This document shows, one piece after another, positions 59,119 to 64,000 of a DNA stretch of 64,000 nucleotides. The first letter of the stretch is position 1. Each line of letters begins with the position of its first letter. Under the pieces are notes generated by a model, which was not told where the DNA came from, did not search any database, and worked only from the letters and a program-made list of their open reading frames with translations. Origin of the DNA: Pseudomonadota bacterium (GTDB lineage Bacteria; Pseudomonadota; Alphaproteobacteria; Rhizobiales; Devosiaceae); assembly GCA_023388175.1 (NCBI GenBank), contig JAEWGT010000009.1, forward strand, positions 434,001 to 498,000. Direction: 5' to 3'. The position numbers and the translations under genes are program-made.

Positions 59119-60291
59119 ATGAGTACGTCTCCCGCTCTCGACGCCAAGGTCATCGAAGAAGAAACCGGTCCGGCCATTTCCGGGCTCAAGCCGGGCATCG
59201 ATCCTGTTTCCGACGCGGCCGCTGGCCAGTGGAAACTGATCTGGCGCAAATTTCTTGCCCAGAAGGTCGCCCTTTTCTGTGGTGGCATCATTCTGGCGCT
59301 CTATCTGGTCGCCGCCTTTGCCGAATTTCTCGCGCCGGGCCTGCCCGATACCAGCCGCGCCCAATATACCTATGCGCCGCCGCAGAGCATTGGCCTGTTC
59401 ACGCCCGATGGTCAGTTCCAGCCGCATGTGAAGGGCTATACGGTCGAGATCGACCCGGCGGCCCTGCGCCGCACCTTCGTCGTCGATGACGAGGTGATCA
59501 TCCCCATCGGCTTCTTCGTCGAAGGGCCGACCTACAGGTTCTGGAACCTCTTCGAGGCCAATCGGCACCTGCTCGGGCCGCTCGACCCCAATGATACCAT
59601 GTATCTGCTGGGTGCCGACCGGCTGGGCCGCGATCTGCTCTCCCGGCTGATCTATGGCACCCGCGTATCCATGTCGATCGGGCTGATCGGGGTCACCATG
59701 TCGCTGTTTCTCGGTGTCGTGCTGGGCTCCATCTCGGGATATTTCGGCGGCTGGGTCGATACGGCCATCCAGCGTCTGATCGAGGTGGTCTCGGCCATGC
59801 CCACCATTCCGCTCTGGCTGGGGCTGGCGGCGGCGATCCCGCTCACCTGGTCACCGCTCCAGGTCTATTTCATCATCACCATCATCGTGTCACTGCTCGG
59901 CTGGACCGGACTGGCGCGCGAGGTCAGGGGACGCTTCTTTGCCCTGCGCAACGAGGATTTCGTCACCGCCGCCAAGCTCGATGGCTCGGGCGAACGCCGC
60001 GTCATCTTCCGCCATATCCTGCCCTCGCTGACCAGTCATATCCTGGCCGTGGTGACGCTGGCCGTGCCCTCGATGATCATTGCCGAAACCTCGCTCTCCT
60101 TCCTCGGCGTCGGCCTCAAGGCGCCGGTGGTGAGCTGGGGCGTGCTGCTGCAGGATGCGCAGAATATCCGCTCCATTTCCACCGCGCCCTGGCTGCTGAT
60201 CTGGCCGAGCCTTGCCGTGGTTGTCGCGGTGCTCTCCTTCAACTTCTTCGGCGATGGCCTGCGCGATGCGGCTGACCCCTATGAGACCTGA
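59119..60291 (+). CDS. Peptide-type ABC permease (DppC-like) of the carbohydrate locus
   Basis: A 390-residue permease, longer than DppC because of an N-terminal extension and a periplasmic insertion after the first membrane segment (FCGGIILALYLVAAFAEFLAPG). This extra domain (about residues 75-160) includes FVVDDEVIIPIGFFVEGPTYRFWNL. The EAA loop is LREVRGRFFALRNEDFVTAAKLDGSGER. The same long form accompanies family-5 importers of sugars in Rhizobia. It starts 9 bp after the DppB-type stop. Confidence 0.92.
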   Translation: MSTSPALDAKVIEEETGPAISGLKPGIDPVSDAAAGQWKLIWRKFLAQKVALFCGGIILALYLVAAFAEFLAPGLPDTSRAQYTYAPPQSIGLFTPDGQFQPHVKGYTVEIDPAALRRTFVVDDEVIIPIGFFVEGPTYRFWNLFEANRHLLGPLDPNDTMYLLGADRLGRDLLSRLIYGTRVSMSIGLIGVTMSLFLGVVLGSISGYFGGWVDTAIQRLIEVVSAMPTIPLWLGLAAAIPLTWSPLQVYFIITIIVSLLGWTGLAREVRGRFFALRNEDFVTAAKLDGSGERRVIFRHILPSLTSHILAVVTLAVPSMIIAETSLSFLGVGLKAPVVSWGVLLQDAQNIRSISTAPWLLIWPSLAVVVAVLSFNFFGDGLRDAADPYET

Positions 60292-60301
60292 GGAAACAAA
60301 A

Positions 60302-61999
<1,698 letters not shown>

Positions 62000-62015
62000 A
62001 CAGTCTGCTAGCCAA

Positions 62016-63047
62016 ATGACGTCAAATGCCAAGGCCGTGCTGGTTGGCGCGGGCGCAATGAGCAAGAAATGGCTCGATTGCATCAAGACCATCGGTGGTG
62101 TCGATATCGTCGGCATCGTCGATCTTAACCCAAAAAATGCCGAGGCCCGCGCCGCTGAACAGGGGATCAACCCCGATATCGGCATGGACCTTAAACCCAT
62201 GCTGGAAAAGCATAATCCAGCCATCGTGCTCGATGTTGCCATTCCCGCGGTACGCCACGGGATCGTCTCGACAGCGCTCGAAGCGGGGGCGCATGTCCTC
62301 TCCGAAAAGCCCATGGCCGAAACGCTCGATCAAGCCCGCGATCTGGTCGCCCGGGCCAAGGCCGCGGGCCGGCTTCACGTCGTCATCCAGAACCGCCGCT
62401 ACCTCGCCCAGCTCCGCCGTATTCGCCGCTTGATTGCTTCCGGCGCCATCGGCGAAGTCACTGGAATTCATTGCGATTTCTTCCTCGACCCGCATTTCGG
62501 CGGCTTCCGGGAGACCATGCCGCATGTCCTGCTGCTCGACATGGCCGTGCATACGTTCGACGCCGCCCGCTTCCTCGCCGATGACGCAGCGGTCTCGGCC
62601 TATGCCGAGGAGTGGAACCCCAGGGGTAGCTGGTACGAGCGCGATAGCTCGACCTTCGCCAGCTTCCGCTTTTCGCGTGGCGCGGTCATGACTTACCGCG
62701 GCTCCTGGTGCGCGCCGGGCCTGCGCACCTCCTGGGAAAGCGCCTGGCGCATCACCGGCACAGAGGGCTCCATCCTCTGGGACGGCGGTGACGACATCCG
62801 CGCCGAGCGCAGCCAGCCGCATCAGCCCGGCAAGTTGCTGCCGGATACCCAAGTCCTTGAAATTCCAGCGCTCGATCCCGCGGATCGCATTGGCGGGCAT
62901 ATGGGCGTCATCAGCGATTTCCTCGCCGCCGTGCAGGGCGGGCCGGTGCCCGAAACCGTCGGCAGCGAAAACATCAAGAGCCTCGCCATGGTGCTGGGCG
63001 CCATCGACGCCAGCGAGCAGGGCCGCCGCGTCGAGATCGTTATTTAA
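62016..63047 (+). CDS. Gfo/Idh/MocA family oxidoreductase of the carbohydrate locus
   Basis: A 343-residue dehydrogenase: AVLVGAGAMSKKWLDCIKTIGGVDIVGIVD is the Rossmann start, and LSEKPMAETLDQA has the family lysine. The C-terminal half has GGFRETMPHVLLLDMAVHTFDAARFL. Together with a TIM-barrel isomerase downstream and a glycosidase upstream it looks like an enzyme of sugar oxidation, for example of 3-keto-glycoside metabolism; that is inference. It starts 16 bp after the ATPase gene. Confidence 0.9.
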   Translation: MTSNAKAVLVGAGAMSKKWLDCIKTIGGVDIVGIVDLNPKNAEARAAEQGINPDIGMDLKPMLEKHNPAIVLDVAIPAVRHGIVSTALEAGAHVLSEKPMAETLDQARDLVARAKAAGRLHVVIQNRRYLAQLRRIRRLIASGAIGEVTGIHCDFFLDPHFGGFRETMPHVLLLDMAVHTFDAARFLADDAAVSAYAEEWNPRGSWYERDSSTFASFRFSRGAVMTYRGSWCAPGLRTSWESAWRITGTEGSILWDGGDDIRAERSQPHQPGKLLPDTQVLEIPALDPADRIGGHMGVISDFLAAVQGGPVPETVGSENIKSLAMVLGAIDASEQGRRVEIVI

Positions 63048-63058
63048 GGAGATATTTC

Positions 63059-63976
63059 ATGGCCATAGACCCCAAAGCCATTCGCATCGGCACCATGATC
63101 CGTGGCCATGAGCCCGATCCGGTGGGTTATCTCGAAAAGATTCTGCCCCACGGTTTCGAGAGCATCGAGCCCTATTTCTGGCAGACCGTCAACAAGGACC
63201 TGCCCGAACTCGCCAAGCGCTTCAAGGACGTCATCGGCGACCGCGACGTCACCATCTCGACGCTTGGTATGTTCGGTAACCCATTGGAAGATAGGGAGAA
63301 AGACGTCGAAACCCTGCGCGGCTGGGAAATGCTCATCGACAACGCGCACCACTTCGGCGCCACCTGCATTGCCGGTTTCACCGGGCGTATTCGCAATCGC
63401 CCTATTGAGGAAAGCCTGCCGCAGTTCAAGAAGGTTTGGGGCGAACTCTCGAAACGCGCCGCCGACAAGGGCGTGAAAATCGCCTTCGAGAATTGCGCCA
63501 TGCACGGCGGCAACTGGGCCACTGGCGACTGGAACATTGCCCACAATCCCGATGCCTGGTCGATGATGTTCAACGAGCTTCCCGAGGACAATCTGGGCCT
63601 TGAATGGGAGCCCTGCCACCAGATGGCCTATCTCATCGATCCGATTCCGCAGATCCGGGAATGGGGCCACAAATTCTTCCATGTCCATGGCAAGGACGCC
63701 ACCATCCGCTGGGACGTGATCAAGAAGCACGGCTTCGGCGGCAAGGAAAAGGCTGTGTGGATGCGCACGCCCGGCTTCGGCGACACCAATTGGGCCGATG
63801 TCATCTCCGAACTGCGCCTCGTCGGCTATACCGGCGCCATCGATATCGAAGGCTGGCATGATCCGATCTATCGGGAAGAACTCGAAATGGTCGGCCAGGT
63901 CCATGCGCTCAATTATCTCAAGTCCTGCCGGGGTGGCGACTTCATCCCCTATCCCGGCCCGCTGAAGGGAGCCTGA
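63059..63976 (+). CDS. Sugar phosphate isomerase/epimerase-like TIM-barrel protein
   Basis: A 305-residue protein of the xylose-isomerase-like TIM-barrel superfamily (AP endonuclease family 2 fold). Probable metal ligands are Glu in IAFENCAMHGG, Glu and His in GLEWEPCHQMAY, His in FFHVHGKDA, and Glu in IDIEGWHDP. The start has AAGGAG before ATATTTC-ATG. Such proteins isomerise or epimerise sugars or keto-acids. It follows the Gfo/Idh gene by 11 bp, and this pair is a common team in carbohydrate loci. Confidence 0.9.
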   Translation: MAIDPKAIRIGTMIRGHEPDPVGYLEKILPHGFESIEPYFWQTVNKDLPELAKRFKDVIGDRDVTISTLGMFGNPLEDREKDVETLRGWEMLIDNAHHFGATCIAGFTGRIRNRPIEESLPQFKKVWGELSKRAADKGVKIAFENCAMHGGNWATGDWNIAHNPDAWSMMFNELPEDNLGLEWEPCHQMAYLIDPIPQIREWGHKFFHVHGKDATIRWDVIKKHGFGGKEKAVWMRTPGFGDTNWADVISELRLVGYTGAIDIEGWHDPIYREELEMVGQVHALNYLKSCRGGDFIPYPGPLKGA

Positions 63977-63979
63977 TCC

Positions 63980-64000
63980 ATGCCCCGTTTTTCGGCAAAT
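63980..64000 (+). CDS. Start of the next gene, cut by window edge
   Basis: An ATG at 63980, three bases after the isomerase stop, with GGGAG upstream, opens a frame reading MPRFSAN to the edge. Seven codons are too few to assign a family. By context it should belong to the same carbohydrate locus. Confidence 0.5.

Overview
The window is GC-rich, densely coded chromosomal DNA of an alphaproteobacterium, most likely of the order Hyphomicrobiales (Rhizobiales). A Devosia-like organism is my guess and is not proven. The markers are the chvI-chvG-hprK-EIIA-HPr order next to pckA, a RirA-type Rrf2 regulator, a PccR-type regulator facing propionyl-CoA carboxylase, an RpoE-ChrR pair, and many rhizobial-style ABC importers. 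I see no prophage, insertion sequence, CRISPR array, rRNA or tRNA.

Layout. 1-4.3 kb (minus): two-component system ChvI/ChvG, HPr kinase, mannose-type EIIA, HPr and a GrpB-family protein, a regulatory PTS without sugar permeases. 4.6-10.2 kb: pckA (divergent from chvI), a SleB-type hydrolase, a HAD phosphatase, the SelO AMPylase and a gamma-carbonic anhydrase. 10.2-18.4 kb: the propionate module pccR <-> pccB - DUF559 - pccA - mcm - mce, which carries propionyl-CoA to succinyl-CoA. 18.6-23.1 kb: a CHASE-PAS-GGDEF-EAL protein, a SIMPL protein and a Gfo/Idh oxidoreductase. 23.2-28.4 kb (minus): a peptide-type ABC importer. 28.7-31.9 kb: VOC protein, secreted protein, aldo-keto reductase, ROK regulator. 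31.9-36.1 kb: an IHF/HU protein, RirA, a candidate structured RNA, an Uup-like ABC-F ATPase and a LacI regulator. 36.6-39.6 kb: small proteins and a phnN-phnM-DUF1045 cluster. 39.8-42.5 kb: glycerate kinase, VOC protein, aldose dehydrogenase. 42.7-47.4 kb: a probable singlet-oxygen module (DUF1365, FAD amine oxidase, RpoE, ChrR, DUF2177, SDR). 47.6-52.5 kb: sulfate importer sbp/cysTWA with two extra genes inside. 52.6-64 kb: a LacI-controlled carbohydrate locus with a Tat-exported family-5 binding protein, a GH42-like hydrolase, permeases, a fused ATPase, a Gfo/Idh dehydrogenase and a TIM-barrel isomerase; it continues past the right edge.

The strongest signals beyond ordinary genes are these: (1) five copies of a REPIN-like element (two inverted REP hairpins around a short spacer), all intergenic; (2) a compact, terminator-ended structured RNA between rirA and the ABC-F gene; (3) an ICE-like box plus a TGA-N9-TCA site in front of rirA; (4) divergent TGATCC-type promoters between the FAD oxidase and rpoE; (5) strong hairpins directly after all three ABC binding-protein genes; (6) several good palindromic operators; (7) the right-hand locus, an oligosaccharide system whose substrate I cannot assign. 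All functional calls are from reading the translated sequence; no database search was run.
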